The notes: generated from the sequence alone by a model not told the origin. Positions 40,526-50,340 are shown, counted from the stretch's first letter. The stretch: DNA of 64,000 nucleotides from CAVYEM01 sp963767635 (GCA_963767635.1 CAVYEM010000001.1:1426001-1490000); one strand, 5' to 3'. Numbers and translations are program-made.

Positions 40526-41137
40526 TTACTCGTTCCGGCCTTGCGGCAGCAGCCTTCGCAACGTTACAAGCGCGTTGGAGAGACGGCTCTTCACCGTGCC
40601 GACAGGTTCCCCTAAAAGCTCCGCGATTTGCTCGTGCGTCAACCCGTCGTAATATGCTAGGCGGATTGCTTGCTGCTGCGCTTCGTTAAGCCGCTGCAGC
40701 AGGCGCGACATATCCACGCGATCGACTGCGTTCTCGTCGGGCGGCGGCATGCTTTCGTCCACGCGCATGCGCTCGCGCGCGATCCGAGCGCGATTGAGCG
40801 AAGTGCGCCGGCGAGCCAATGCCTCGTTCCGAACGCAAACCACCAAAAACGCATGGAGCGATCCACGCGCTCGTGTATATCCGTGCCCGTGCCGCCACAA
40901 GCGCATCAAAACATCGTGCACGCAGTCTTCCGCGTCGCCCGCATCCTGCAGCACGGCGTACGCCGCACCGTACAGGTGTGGCCGGTACGTATCGTACGCT
41001 ACTTCGAACGCCCACGCTTCGCGCGCGACGAAGCCCGTTTCAATCGCGTCCGCTTGGAACGCCTTAGCCGAGCGTGCGATCCGCGATGGCCGCGCGTCCA
41101 TCATCATGGAGTTCGACGCTGCGGTATCCGATTGCAT
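40526..41137 (-). CDS. ECF-family RNA polymerase sigma factor
   Basis: About 200 residues. Region 2 is YDTYRPHLYGAAYAVLQD and DAEDCVHDVLMRLWR; region 4 is RLAYYDGLTHEQIAELL and PVGTVKSRLSNALVTLRR. The start is uncertain: the ATG at 41137 overlaps the phosphoesterase by 74 bp, and ATGs at 41107-41101 shorten this. It is third in an operon with a cupredoxin, a phosphoesterase and its own anti-sigma factor. Confidence 0.9.
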   Translation of the reverse strand: MQSDTAASNSMMMDARPSRIARSAKAFQADAIETGFVAREAWAFEVAYDTYRPHLYGAAYAVLQDAGDAEDCVHDVLMRLWRHGHGYTRARGSLHAFLVVCVRNEALARRRTSLNRARIARERMRVDESMPPPDENAVDRVDMSRLLQRLNEAQQQAIRLAYYDGLTHEQIAELLGEPVGTVKSRLSNALVTLRRLLPQGRNE

Positions 41138-41945
41138 GCAACAAGGAATCGTGCGGCAGCGTCAGAGGCCCCGGTTTCGCCGCGGTTCCAGGCGCCGGCT
41201 GCGGATAGGCCGTTGCATTGGCGCTGGCAAAAACGATGTTGCCTTCCTGGTGACGCACCACTTGATGAATGTGGCCGTTCAGAACGGTGACGTGTTCGAA
41301 CCGCCGCAGCAGCGCAATCGCCTTCATGCCGTCCTCGGTGGTCCAGCCCCACTGCGGAAAGAGCGCGTAGAGCGGCACGTGCGTGAAGACGACGATCGGC
41401 GTTCCGGATTGCTGATTGGCCAGGTCGCGCTCGAGCCACCCGAGCTGATCGTTCCCCAAGAGCCCCATCTTTTCGAAATCAAAGACATTGATCAGCACGA
41501 CGTAGTGCACGCCGCTACTATCCCACGATCGCCACGTCGCACCCTTGACCTGCGATGGGAACACGTCAAAGAAGCGCGCGTGATTGGCGCCGATGAAATC
41601 GTGCTCTCCCGGTAAGACGATGAGCGGCGCTTTCAAAGTCGAAAGCATATCTTTGGCGGTCTGGAATTGTTGAGGCGTCGATAGATGCGTCACGTCACCT
41701 GTGTGCACGACGAACGCGGGCTGCTGCGGCAGCGCGTTGATCGCGTCGATAGCCGCCTTGAGCGTTGCGTCCACGTCGGGGTTGGCCGCTTGATGGAATC
41801 CGATGTGGCTGTCGCTGATCTGGACGAAATCGACCTGCTGCGCTTTGGCAAGGGCCTTGCCTTCGAACACGCCGCCGGCGCTCAGCGCATACGCTATGCC
41901 GGCACCGGTCCACGCGACGTGTTGCAAGAATGCGGTGCGCCTCAT
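41064..41945 (-). CDS. Calcineurin-like metallophosphoesterase, exported
   Basis: 293 residues. The N-terminus MRRTAFLQHVAWTGAGIA resembles a twin-arginine-type signal. Metal-binding motifs of the superfamily are complete: ISDSHIGFH, VVHTGDVTHL, VLPGEHDF, VVFTHVPL and VLNGHIHQVV. Closest in pattern to cyclic-nucleotide or periplasmic phosphodiesterases, with unknown substrate. Its ATG overlaps the cupredoxin stop (ATGA). Confidence 0.88.
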   Translation of the reverse strand: MRRTAFLQHVAWTGAGIAYALSAGGVFEGKALAKAQQVDFVQISDSHIGFHQAANPDVDATLKAAIDAINALPQQPAFVVHTGDVTHLSTPQQFQTAKDMLSTLKAPLIVLPGEHDFIGANHARFFDVFPSQVKGATWRSWDSSGVHYVVLINVFDFEKMGLLGNDQLGWLERDLANQQSGTPIVVFTHVPLYALFPQWGWTTEDGMKAIALLRRFEHVTVLNGHIHQVVRHQEGNIVFASANATAYPQPAPGTAAKPGPLTLPHDSLLHAIGYRSVELHDDGRAAIADRTLG

Positions 41946-42259
41946 TTTGTATGCCGCCCGCGCGCAAGCACGATAATCGTGCCCTTCATGTACGGATGCA
42001 GCTCGCAGTAATAGGTGTAGCGCCCGGGCTTTGTGAAGCGGTGCGTCCAGGATTGGCCCGTATCAAGCCCCGCGGAATCAAAACTGCCGTCACTCGCGGT
42101 TATGGTATGCGCTTCTTGGTCCCGGTTTACGAAACGCACCGTGTCACCGGCGATAACGCTCGCCGTCGCCGGCTGAAATTTGAAGTCGGTAATTGCGACG
42201 GTGGGCGGTCCCTGATGCGAGCCGGCCGCTATGGCCGCCGCCAGAATGAGATGGATCAT
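41942..42259 (-). CDS. Plastocyanin-like cupredoxin, exported
   Basis: 105 residues with a short signal (MIHLILAAAIAAG). Type-1 copper ligands are in place: His in EAHTITAS, then Cys, His and Met in YYCELHPYMKG. FVNRDQ and FTKPGRYTYYC are standard beta strands. It carries electrons or copper outside the membrane. First gene of the operon leading to the sigma/anti-sigma pair. Confidence 0.9.
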   Translation of the reverse strand: MIHLILAAAIAAGSHQGPPTVAITDFKFQPATASVIAGDTVRFVNRDQEAHTITASDGSFDSAGLDTGQSWTHRFTKPGRYTYYCELHPYMKGTIIVLARGRHTK

Positions 42260-42290
42260 GCCCTATATATGCGTGGGCGCCGCATTTAGT

Positions 42291-43025
42291 TCAGAGCAAG
42301 CGAAGGGCCTGCGCATGCGCGAGCCAAAAGTCGAACGATGCGCGCGCCTGCGCCTCCAGCATTACGTCTCCTTTGACGATCTCGCGATGAACTTGCCGCC
42401 CTAACGTAGAGCGCAGGCCATAATTGGTATCCATTACGCAATCGGCGCAAAGCAGCGCTTCGGCGATATCCTCGGGAATTTTCACTTCCGGCGGCAGCGT
42501 CGAGATCACAATTTCCGGTGGCGTCGAGGGCCACGGCCGCGCTTCGAAGCGCTCGCAGATGGCCTCGACTTTTTCCCGGTCACGGCCCCACACGAACGTG
42601 TACGCGTCGGTTTCGCGCAGCTGCGCGAAGATGGCACGCGCCGTTGCACCCGTGCCGAGTATACCGATTCGCTCGAGCGCGACGGGCTGCCCCAGCACTT
42701 GCTCCAGCGCGACGCGCGCCCCCACGCCGTCGGTGTTGTGGCCCAAAACGCCGCGTCCCAAAAATACGGTGTTCACGGCTTGCGCGAGCTGCGCGTCTTC
42801 GGTGAGATCGTCGCATGCGGCAAGCACCTCTTCCTTGAGCGGGTAGGTGACGTTCAAGCCGGTGTAGCCGTCCATGCGCATCCGCCGAACGACATCGCGA
42901 ACGTTGCCGTGAGGCACGCGAATGGCGACGTAGCTCCCATCCATTCCGGCCTCGCGCAAAAATGCGTTATGCATGCGCGCGCTGCGGCTGTGCGAAACGG
43001 GATCCCCAATTAGCGCGAGCTTCAT
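42291..43025 (-). CDS. aroE: Shikimate dehydrogenase
   Basis: 244 residues from MKLALIGDPVSHSRSARMHN, the family's opening motif. Catalytic Lys is in NVTYPLKEEV and Asp in GHNTDGVGA. The nucleotide-binding loop is GILGTGATARAIF, then VISTLPP. It reduces 3-dehydroshikimate in aromatic amino-acid synthesis. It overlaps yqeG by 4 bp. Confidence 0.92.
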   Translation of the reverse strand: MKLALIGDPVSHSRSARMHNAFLREAGMDGSYVAIRVPHGNVRDVVRRMRMDGYTGLNVTYPLKEEVLAACDDLTEDAQLAQAVNTVFLGRGVLGHNTDGVGARVALEQVLGQPVALERIGILGTGATARAIFAQLRETDAYTFVWGRDREKVEAICERFEARPWPSTPPEIVISTLPPEVKIPEDIAEALLCADCVMDTNYGLRSTLGRQVHREIVKGDVMLEAQARASFDFWLAHAQALRLL

Positions 43026-43510
43026 TTTCCGCGACGCTCGGGGAGCATCAGTTTTTCGATGAATCGGAACATCATCGTAATCGGAAAATCTTTGCTCTCT
43101 ATCGGTTCGGTAAGGATCGTGTAGAGATTGCCGCTGAGTTTTGCGCCCAGCACGTCGGTGAACAGTTGGTCGCCTACGACTGCGACGTGCCGGCGTGGGA
43201 GATTCAAATGCCGGAGCGCTCGCCAAAACCCAAACGGCAACGGCTTGAGAGCATTTGGAACGCACTCGATGCCGAGCTGCAATGCGATGGTGCGCACGCG
43301 TTCGCTAAAATTGTTGCTCACCATAACCATCGCAAAACCGCGTTCGTGCGCTTCCTGCACCCATGCCAAATGTTCGGCGGCAAGCTCGGTTTCGCGAAAG
43401 CCAAGCAGCGTGTTGTCGAGATCGATGATCAGGCCGCGGATGCCTGCGCCGGCAAGCTCTACCAACGAAATGTCGTGAAGACGAGGCGCAAAGCGGTCAG
43501 GCCCGAGCAT
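43022..43510 (-). CDS. yqeG: YqeG-family HAD phosphatase
   Basis: About 162 residues from MLGPDRFAPRLHDISLVELA, the normal YqeG N-terminus; the ORF open upstream covers the nrdJ promoter region. HAD motif I is LIIDLDNTLL, motif II is VMVSNNFSERV and later motifs are PNALKPLPFGF and VAVVGDQLFTDVLG. In Firmicutes these genes neighbour yqeH and aroE; here aroE directly follows. Confidence 0.9.
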   Translation of the reverse strand: MLGPDRFAPRLHDISLVELAGAGIRGLIIDLDNTLLGFRETELAAEHLAWVQEAHERGFAMVMVSNNFSERVRTIALQLGIECVPNALKPLPFGFWRALRHLNLPRRHVAVVGDQLFTDVLGAKLSGNLYTILTEPIESKDFPITMMFRFIEKLMLPERRGK

Positions 43511-43652
43511 GCGCCTTGCGATTGGGCCACTTTTCCCCACTATCCTCGGAAGTTTCCACAGCGGCCTCACGCAGGGAACACCTTTTTCACCGCTCAGGCG
43601 CTTGCGCCCACAAGTTTCTGCGTTTTTGAACAGCTTACGCACAAGGACGTAC

Positions 43653-43668
43653 CCACTATATCTTGTAT
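43653..43668 (+). promoter_or_regulatory. NrdR-box-like site 1 upstream of nrdJ
   Basis: CCACTATATCTTGTAT matches the palindromic NrdR-box consensus (ACACWATATWTWGTGT) at about 13 of 16 positions. NrdR represses ribonucleotide reductase genes when dATP is high. Confidence 0.6.
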
Positions 43669-43684
43669 GGAGCCGCACTCGGTA

Positions 43685-43700
43685 GTACAATTTATAGACT
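43685..43700 (+). promoter_or_regulatory. NrdR-box-like site 2 upstream of nrdJ
   Basis: GTACAATTTATAGACT is a weaker match (CAATTTATAG core). It starts 32 bp after site 1, three helical turns, which is the usual spacing of paired NrdR boxes. Confidence 0.5.
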
Positions 43701-43798
43701 TTCATCGGCTAATGCACCCCGCATTATCGAACAGGTGTTCGCCTTCGCTTCCCTGAAGTGCGGCGACCCTCCGTCCTGGGAGAAGGAGCCTCCGCCAC

Positions 43799-46700
43799 AT
43801 GAAATTTCGCCGCACGTACTCGACCCCGGAGCAAACCTACGCCGGGCTCACGTTTGAGGCGCGCAGTTCGCGCATCGTCAATCCTGACGGCTCCGTGATT
43901 TTCGAGGCGGAAAACGTCATGGTTCCCACCGGCTGGAGTCAGGTCGCCGTCGACGTGCTCGCGCAAAAATACTGCCGTAAAGCGGGCGTGCCGCAATCGC
44001 TCAAACGCGTGCCGGAGGATGGCGTCCCGGAATGGCTGTGGCGTTCGGAGCCTGCCGACGATGCCCGGTTCGGCGGCGAGAGTGATGCGCGCCAAGTCTT
44101 CAACCGTTTAGCGGGCTGCTGGGCGTACTGGGGCGCGAAATACGGCTACTTTGATTCCGATGAAGACGCGCGCATCTACTACGACGAAATGTGCGCGATG
44201 CTCGCACGCCAGATCGGCGCGCCGAACTCGCCGCAGTGGTTCAACACCGGCTTGCATTGGGCGTACGGCATTGCGGGGCCGGCGCAGGGGCACTATTTCG
44301 TCGATCCCAAGACACAGGAGCTGACGCGCTCGACGAACGCGTACGAACATCCGGCCCCGCACGCGTGTCTTCCATACAAGGCGCAAGTAACAACGCCCGA
44401 CGGCCCGGTGCCGATCGGTGAAATCGTTACCAAAAATCTCATCGGTCTTCCGGTGTACGATGCCGGCGGCATCACGAAGGTGGTCGCCGTCAAACACAAC
44501 GGAGTGAAACCGGTCTACCGCGTCAATCTCAAGAACGGCAACTGGATCGATGCTACCGCCGACCATCTCGTCCTCGCATTGGAGCAGCACAACGGCGCAA
44601 AGCACTGGCGCTGCGTACGCGACCTCACGCCCGGCATGCATTTGACGCAACGAACGGATACCGCGATCCTACCTCCGCTCGTCAGCATGGAGCGGGCGCA
44701 CGCGGTAACTGCCGGTAACCAAATTTTGGCCAAGCATGCCAAACGCTCTTTTTCGGACCTCATCGTCGACGTGGTGCCGGAGCGAATCGTGGCAAAGGTC
44801 AGAGCCGAAGCCATTACCAGCATCGATTACGTCGGCCAAATGGACGTGTACGATATTGAAACGGAAAGCCACGCGTTTCTCACGAATAATGTCGTCGTCC
44901 ACAACTGCTTTATCCAAAGCGTGCAAGACGACTTGGTCAATGAAGGCGGCATCATGGACCTGTGGGTTCGTGAAGCGCGCATCTTTAAATTCGGGAGCGG
45001 CACCGGCTCGAACTTCTCGAATATTCGCGGCGAGGGCGAGCGCCTTTCGGGCGGGGGCACCAGTTCGGGATTGATGTCGTTCTTGCGAGTGGGCGACCGC
45101 GCTGCGGGCGCGATTAAATCCGGTGGAACGACGCGCCGGGCGGCCAAGATGGTGTGCCTCAATCTCGATCATCCCGACATCGAATTGTTCATCAATTGGA
45201 AGGTCAAAGAGGAGCAAAAAGTCTCCGATTTGGTCGCCGGATCGATCTCGTGTGAAAAGCACTTAAACGCGATCATGCGGGCCGCAAATAGCGAGTCGCT
45301 TCCCGAAGACGCGCGGCTGGATCCGGCGCTCAATCCATCACTGAAGGACGCAATGCGAGCCGCGCTCTCCGCCGGTATTCCTCAGGCAAACGTGCAATAT
45401 GCGCTCGATTTCGCAAAACAGGGATACAAGCATCTCGAAATCGAGACCTACGATGCGAACTGGGACAGCAAAGCCTACGGCACCGTTTCCGGCCAGAATT
45501 CAAACAACTCGATTCGCATTCCCGACGGCTTCTTCGAAAAACTGGACAACGGTGAAAACTTCGACCTCATTCGCCGTACGGATGGAAGAATACACAAATC
45601 CGTTCCGGCTGCCGACTTGTGGGAGCAAATCGCCGTATCCGCGTGGCAGTGCGCCGATCCGGGCGTTCAATACGACACGACATTTAACGATTGGCATACG
45701 TGCCCGCAAGACGGTCGCATCAACGCAACTAATCCATGCAGTGAGTACGCCTTTTTGGATGACACGGCCTGTAATCTCGCTAGCATGAATTTGGTGAAAT
45801 TCGAAAGTCGCAAAGGCGACTTTGACGCGAAGCGCTTTGCGGAAGCATGCCGGATCTGGACGTTTACGCTGGAAATCAGCGTCTTGATGGCGCAGTTCCC
45901 AAGTAAAACCATCGCGCAGAAATCGTTCGATTATCGCACGCTTGGGCTTGGGTATGCAAACCTGGGAACTCTGCTCATGCGCATGGGCTTGCCGTACGAT
46001 TCGGAAGAGGCATTCGGCTGGTGTGCTGCGATAAGCGCGCTGATGCACGGCGCGGCGTACCGCTGTTCTGCCGAGATGGCGCAGCAACTTGGTGCATTTC
46101 CGCGCTATCAGGGCAATGCCGCAGATATGCTGCGCGTCATTCGAAATCACCGTAGGGCAGCATATCAAGCTTCTCCCGACGAGTACGAAAAGCTTTCCGT
46201 CAAGCCCGTTACTCACCCGCCAACGTTATTTACTCAGGAGACGTGGGCACTCGCCCGTATGGCATGGGATGAAGCACTGGCGATCGGCGAGATCGCAGGC
46301 TATCGCAACGCCCAAGTGACCTGCATTGCGCCGACTGGAACGATTGCCCTTCTCATGAATTGCGATACAACCGGCATCGAGCCCGATTTCTCGCTGGTTA
46401 AATTCAAGAAGCTTAGCGGGAGGCGGCTATTTCAAGATCGTCAATCAGTCCGTCGAGTCTGCGCTACGGCGGTTAGGCTATAGCGAGAGCCAGATCACGG
46501 AAATAGAAATGTTCGCGAAAGGTACGGGCACTCTCGAAGGCGCGCCGCATATCAATCGCGCAACCTTAAGAGGCAAAGGCTTTACCGACGCAGTCTTGGA
46601 TTCCATTGAAGCGGCGCTGCCTGGTGCTTTTGAGTTGCAATTCGCGTTCAACAAATACGCACTTACCGAAGAGTTTTGCAAGGATGTTCTCGAGCTCTCG

Positions 46701-47939
46701 GAGTCGCAGCTGAATGCTTGGAATTTTTCGATCCTCCGCGACGGCCTTGGCTTTTCGCAGCAGCAAATCGATGAAGCATCGGACGTCATTTGCGGTCGCA
46801 TGACGCTCGAGGGGGCGCCGCATTTGAAGGATGAGCATTTTGCCGTCTTCGATTGCGCAACGCCGTGCGGCAAGCACGGATCTCGCTTTATCCGGCCGCT
46901 GGCGCATATCGACATGATGGCGGCGGCACAGCCGTTCATTTCCGGGTCAATCTCAAAAACGATAAATCTTCCGCAGCACGCAACGGTTGCACACGTAAAG
47001 GAAGCGTATCGATACGCTTGGGAGCGGATGATTAAAGCGGTCGCACTCTATCGCGACGGCTCGAAACTTTCGCAGCCGCTCGCCGCGTCGTACGACCTCG
47101 GGGGTGATGTTTCGGCGGAACAAATGGAGTTGCAGCCCGCGTACCAAACGCCGCTGCAGGTTGCGGAACGCATCGTGTACCGCTACATCGCCAAACGTCG
47201 CCGTCTGCCGGAACGGCGCAGCGGCTACACGCAAAAAGCGATCGTCGGTGGCCACAAAGTGTACCTGCGCACCGGAGAGTACGAGGGTGGCCAGCTCGGT
47301 GAGATATTCATCGACATGCACAAGGAAGGCGCTGCTTTCCGCTCGCTCATGAACAATTTCGCCATCGCCGTGTCGCTGGGGCTACAGCACGGCGTTCCAC
47401 TGGAGGAATTCGTCGAAGCGTTCACGTTCACGCGTTTCGAGCCGAACGGTCCGGTCGTCGGGCACGATCACATCAAGATGGCGACCTCGATTCTGGACTA
47501 TATCTTCCGTGAACTTGCGGTCAGTTATCTCGGGCGCTACGAACTCGCCCACGTGCAGCCCAGCATGGAGATGGACGCGATGGGACCGAGCGTTCAAGAG
47601 GACTACGTTTCCGAAGAGACCGGTGAGGTCCGCTACGTGCCGGCGCGTGTGCAAGAGAAACTCCATCCAACCAGCACGCATCTACATCCGGGTCAGGATC
47701 GCGGTGACGACGAGCAGCGGCATGTCCCGGCCGAGGAGCGCCGTCACGAACGACGTGACCCTTCGCCGGCAACGCTAGGCGCCGGCGTCGCAACGGTGCC
47801 GCGCTCAGAGCAGGTGACCGCAGCCCGCGCGAAAGGCTACACGGGCAACGCGTGCGTCGAATGCGGCCAGCTCACGATGGTGCGCAATGGTGCGTGCGAG
47901 AAATGCGACAATTGCGGCGCGTCCAGCGGGTGCAGCTGA
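43799..47939 (+). CDS. nrdJ: Adenosylcobalamin-dependent (class II) ribonucleotide reductase with intein, one apparent frameshift
   Basis: Reduces ribonucleotides to deoxyribonucleotides with B12. Start ATG follows GAGAAGGAGCC. The extein reads GAPNSPQWFNTGLHWAYG, YEHPAPHA then, after the intein, CFIQSVQDDLVNEGG; further motifs are FKFGSGTGSNFSNIRG, SGQNSNNSIRI, NPCSEYAFLDDTACNLAS and APTGTIALLM. The Zn-type tail is NACVECGQLTMVRNGAC...CDNCGASSGCS. An extra base at AAGCTTAGC (about 46413) breaks the frame; without it AGGGYFKIVNQSVESALRRL continues and length is 1379 codons including the intein. Divergent from yqeG. Confidence 0.95.
44366..44905 (+). other. Mini-intein inserted in nrdJ
   Basis: 180-residue in-frame insert between PAPHA and the conserved CFIQSV. 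It begins with Cys (CLPYKAQVTTPDGPVPIGEI, block A), has a block B-type TADHLVLAL, a block F-type YVGQMDVYDIETESHAFLTN and ends VVVHN before the +1 Cys. All residues for canonical protein splicing are present: Cys1, the block B Thr/His, terminal Asn and +1 Cys. No LAGLIDADG endonuclease fits in this length, so it cannot home by itself. It interrupts a conserved Cys-containing segment of the enzyme, so splicing should be needed for activity. Confidence 0.93.
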
Positions 47940-48448
47940 AAGCCCCACTATGGAAAAACAGTACTTTACCAGGGCGAAGTGCTGCGGCAGCTGCTGCCTT
48001 GCCTGTTCAAGGGCAAGCAGCAGCTTTCGGACTTGTTTAGGGCGTGGGCTGTCCTGATGCTGTCATGAGCGAGCGGTATGCGGCTTGCGCAGCGATCCGC
48101 GGATTGTCACTAGATATGCAATGGCACAACACATTATTCGGGCCATCGATGATTGAACGGCCAGGTTCATTCGCCAGCGCCGAGAAGTCATCCGACGCGT
48201 ATCAGAGATCGTAGATCCACCGCGCGAAGAGCCACTTCAACGTTGTCGCGGCGTGGTGCGCCAGCTCGCAGCACCGGAATCACCACGTTAGGGTCCGCCT
48301 TCGGCTTCGCCGGGTGTGGGATCAGCGGCCTTTCACGGCTCCGCGGAAGGTCTTAGCTTGCATGCAATAGTGGACGGACCCATAATTTCAGTGCGGTTGG
48401 GTGAGAGGCCACGAAAGTGCTCTCGGTCCGGCGCTGAACGTGCAGCGC
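47940..48448. other. Intergenic stretch without a convincing gene
   Basis: About 500 bp after nrdJ. It holds the hairpin at 47990-48024. A short plus-strand frame around 48160-48290 (RQRREVIRRVSEIVDPP) looks protein-like but has no start codon and no recognised family. It marks the change from housekeeping genes to the accessory region. Confidence 0.4.
47990..48040 (+). terminator. Probable nrdJ terminator
   Basis: GCTGCTGCCTTGCC / GGGCAAGCAGCAGC forms a 13-bp stem with one bulge and a short loop (47990-48024), followed by TTTCGGACTTGTTT. It lies 50 bp after the nrdJ stop. Confidence 0.65.
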
Positions 48449-49211
48449 ATGCGCACTGTATTCAGCTTGTGTAACTTTTGCAATATTTGCGCTGACGTGC
48501 GCTGGCGAATCGCTTGCTGGTTCGTGCGACGCTCTGGATGCGTTCACCCATGCCGATGAGCTTTTTTCACAGGCGCAACAAACCAAGGATCTCGGAACTG
48601 CCCATACACTGTGGGATGAAGGTACGGCGCTGCTCGGCGCACATAAGGACGATGCGGCTCCTTCTTCATGCCGACGTGACGAATACGAGATGATCCGTTT
48701 TGAAGCATTCGCGCACGGTATTCGCGTCGGGTACCAGTGGGCAGGAATGACGCTCGCTCAGGCCGTGAAGATTATGAACGACTTTCAAACGGCCGCGGTC
48801 GAGGCACTTGATTCGCCCGCATTTGTATACCAGCAGTGGTCCGATCGCTCTAAGGATTTATGGAAGCAATCACAACAATACCTGCAGCAACTCAAGATCA
48901 CGTTGCACCAACGGGCTGGGCCTAATTGTAGCGACCCAAACGTCGATGCCGACGGCTTAAACCTCGTAACGCCGGATTATCCGGATGACGCGCGAAACGT
49001 AGAGGGCGTGGTTACGGCCAAAGTCTTAGTCAATCTGGATGCCGTGGGCAAGGTGACGAACGTAACGGTTCAACAGTCCTCGTTTTACTCATTTTTCGAT
49101 CGTGCAACGCTTGACGCCGCGCGTGCTTCGACGTACTTACCAAAAATCCAGAATTGCGTCCCCGTCCCGGGTACGTATTTGTTTGTGGCAACATTCGATC
49201 CAAACTCGTAA
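48449..49211 (+). CDS. Exported protein with TonB C-terminal domain, one apparent frameshift
   Basis: From ATG 48449 the protein starts MRTVFSL and, after one extra T at CAGCTTGTG (about 48467), continues VTFAIFALTCAGESLAG, a signal peptide. The middle is helical (ADELFSQAQQTKDLGTAHTL, QWSDRSKDLWKQSQQYLQQL). The C-terminal ~80 residues match a TonB_C domain: YPDDARNVEGVVTAKVLVNL, GKVTNVTVQQSS, FDRATLDAARASTYLP and TYLFVATFDPNS. No membrane anchor or Pro-rich spacer is seen, so it is not a classical TonB. Corrected length is 253 residues. Confidence 0.6.
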
Positions 49212-49299
49212 ATCGTCGTCAAGGAACGCAATGCGAAGCACCGACTCTCGTTGCAGCGCCACGGGGGACACTCGAAGCTTTGAGTGAAGAGCGTCGTAG

Positions 49300-49481
49300 A
49301 TGGCAACCGTCGTTCAAGAAGACCGCGCATCGATCGGAGTCGATGCCGCGATTCGCGGGTACTTGACCAGCATTTTTATGCGGTTCCGTACGGCATTTAC
49401 TACGGCGGTCGCTTCAACCTCGCAGCGCAGCTCCGTAACGTACAACATGCGAGGGAGACCGTCGGGGCTGCTCACGAATAG
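49300..49481 (+). CDS. Small protein of unknown function, apparent frameshift
   Basis: Joining two frames at about 49353 (one base lost) gives a coherent ~60-residue protein: MATVVQEDRASIGVDAAIRG then DQHFYAVPYGIYYGGRFNL and AAQLRNVQHARETVGAAHE. Neither half alone looks natural. No family is recognised. It is followed 22 bp later by repeat copy A. Confidence 0.35.
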
Positions 49482-49502
49482 ATCGGGGACTTCCGCCCTC
49501 TT

Positions 49503-49597
49503 AGAAAAAATTTTCGCCGATCGAATAGGGACGCCTTAGCAGTAAGGCCCGGATTTCAGCAAAGGAGCGCGAATGCGAAAAACCACTCTCCTTTTGC
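49503..49597 (+). repeat. Island repeat, copy A, with trailing hairpin
   Basis: Contains CGAATAGGGACGCCTTAGCA then GTAAGGCCCGGATTTC (to 49559), aligning with the 3' half of copy E. It is followed at 49559-49597 by GCAAAGGAG/CTCCTTTTGC, a terminator-like hairpin. Confidence 0.5.
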
Positions 49598-49724
49598 GGA
49601 GATTGTACGCTGAGCAAATGCCAAAGGACACCGCGGTTATCAAGCGCGTACTTCGACTGCCGAAGTGCAGCCGGCCGGGACATGCCTGGCATGATACAGC
49701 GCCGCTAGCGCAGAACGCATTGGT

Positions 49725-50189
49725 ATGGCCAATCGCTACGCCGTCGTACTAGAGCCTGAACCAGACGGTTCCGCTTGGAATGTTGTCGTTCCGGCATTCC
49801 CGGAAATTGCGACGTTCGGCACAACGCGCGAGCATGCGATGAAAATGGCCGCTGACGCAATCGCTCTTTCAATCGACTACCGCCGCAACAAAGGCTTGGA
49901 TATTCCAGCGCCCGACGCGGACGCCGCTCAGACTCGTCGCTGTATCACCGAACGCCGCATAGCGGCCGTGCCAAGACCTCCAATCGTCAACGCGCGCATG
50001 CTCGCCCGGGCGCTTCAGCGTGCCGGATTTGCGCTTGCACGCCAGAGCGGCTCCCATGCAATCTACGAACGTGCCGACGGCCGTTTTGCGAACGTGCCAA
50101 TGCACTCCCGCGACGTCGCGCCAGGAACGCTTCGTCGCATCCTCGACACCGCTGGCCTCACCACCGACGAGCTGCACGAACTCCTGTAG
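49725..50189 (+). CDS. Fused HicB-HicA toxin-antitoxin protein
   Basis: 154 residues in one frame. Residues 1-65 are HicB-like antitoxin (RYAVVLEPEPDGSAWNVVVP, FGTTREHAMKMAADAIALSI). Residues 82-154 are HicA-like toxin, an mRNA interferase (PPIVNARMLARALQRAGF, the catalytic His in RQSGSHAIYERADGR, PGTLRRILDTAGLTTDEL). HicA and HicB are normally separate; a GTG at 49968 could start HicA alone in the same frame. The fusion could be real or could come from an indel that hid the HicB stop. Confidence 0.8.
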   Translation: MANRYAVVLEPEPDGSAWNVVVPAFPEIATFGTTREHAMKMAADAIALSIDYRRNKGLDIPAPDADAAQTRRCITERRIAAVPRPPIVNARMLARALQRAGFALARQSGSHAIYERADGRFANVPMHSRDVAPGTLRRILDTAGLTTDELHELL

Positions 50190-50273
50190 ATCCGACCCTT
50201 CCTGAATCTACAATGCGCACGGCGAGAGGTATCCGGCGCGCCCGGCCTGCCCTGACCGCATTGCTATTGGGAC

Positions 50274-50332
50274 GAGAATATCCCGCGGTTAGAGTATTCC
50301 GTACTTGCCGGTAAATGCCACGGGATTGAATA
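50274..50332 (+). repeat. Island repeat, copy B
   Basis: GAATATCCCGCGGTTAGAGT, ATTCCGTACTTGCCGGTAAA, then GCCACGGGATTGAATA. The ends GAATATCCCG and CGGGATTGAAT are near-complementary. It sits between the HicBA stop (plus) and the VapC stop (minus). Confidence 0.75.
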
Positions 50333-50340
50333 ACGCCAGC

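Noticed and set aside
43520..43798. Cobalamin riboswitch ahead of the B12-dependent nrdJ
   Set aside because: The region is too short and lacks the B12-box; the visible signals are NrdR-like sites.
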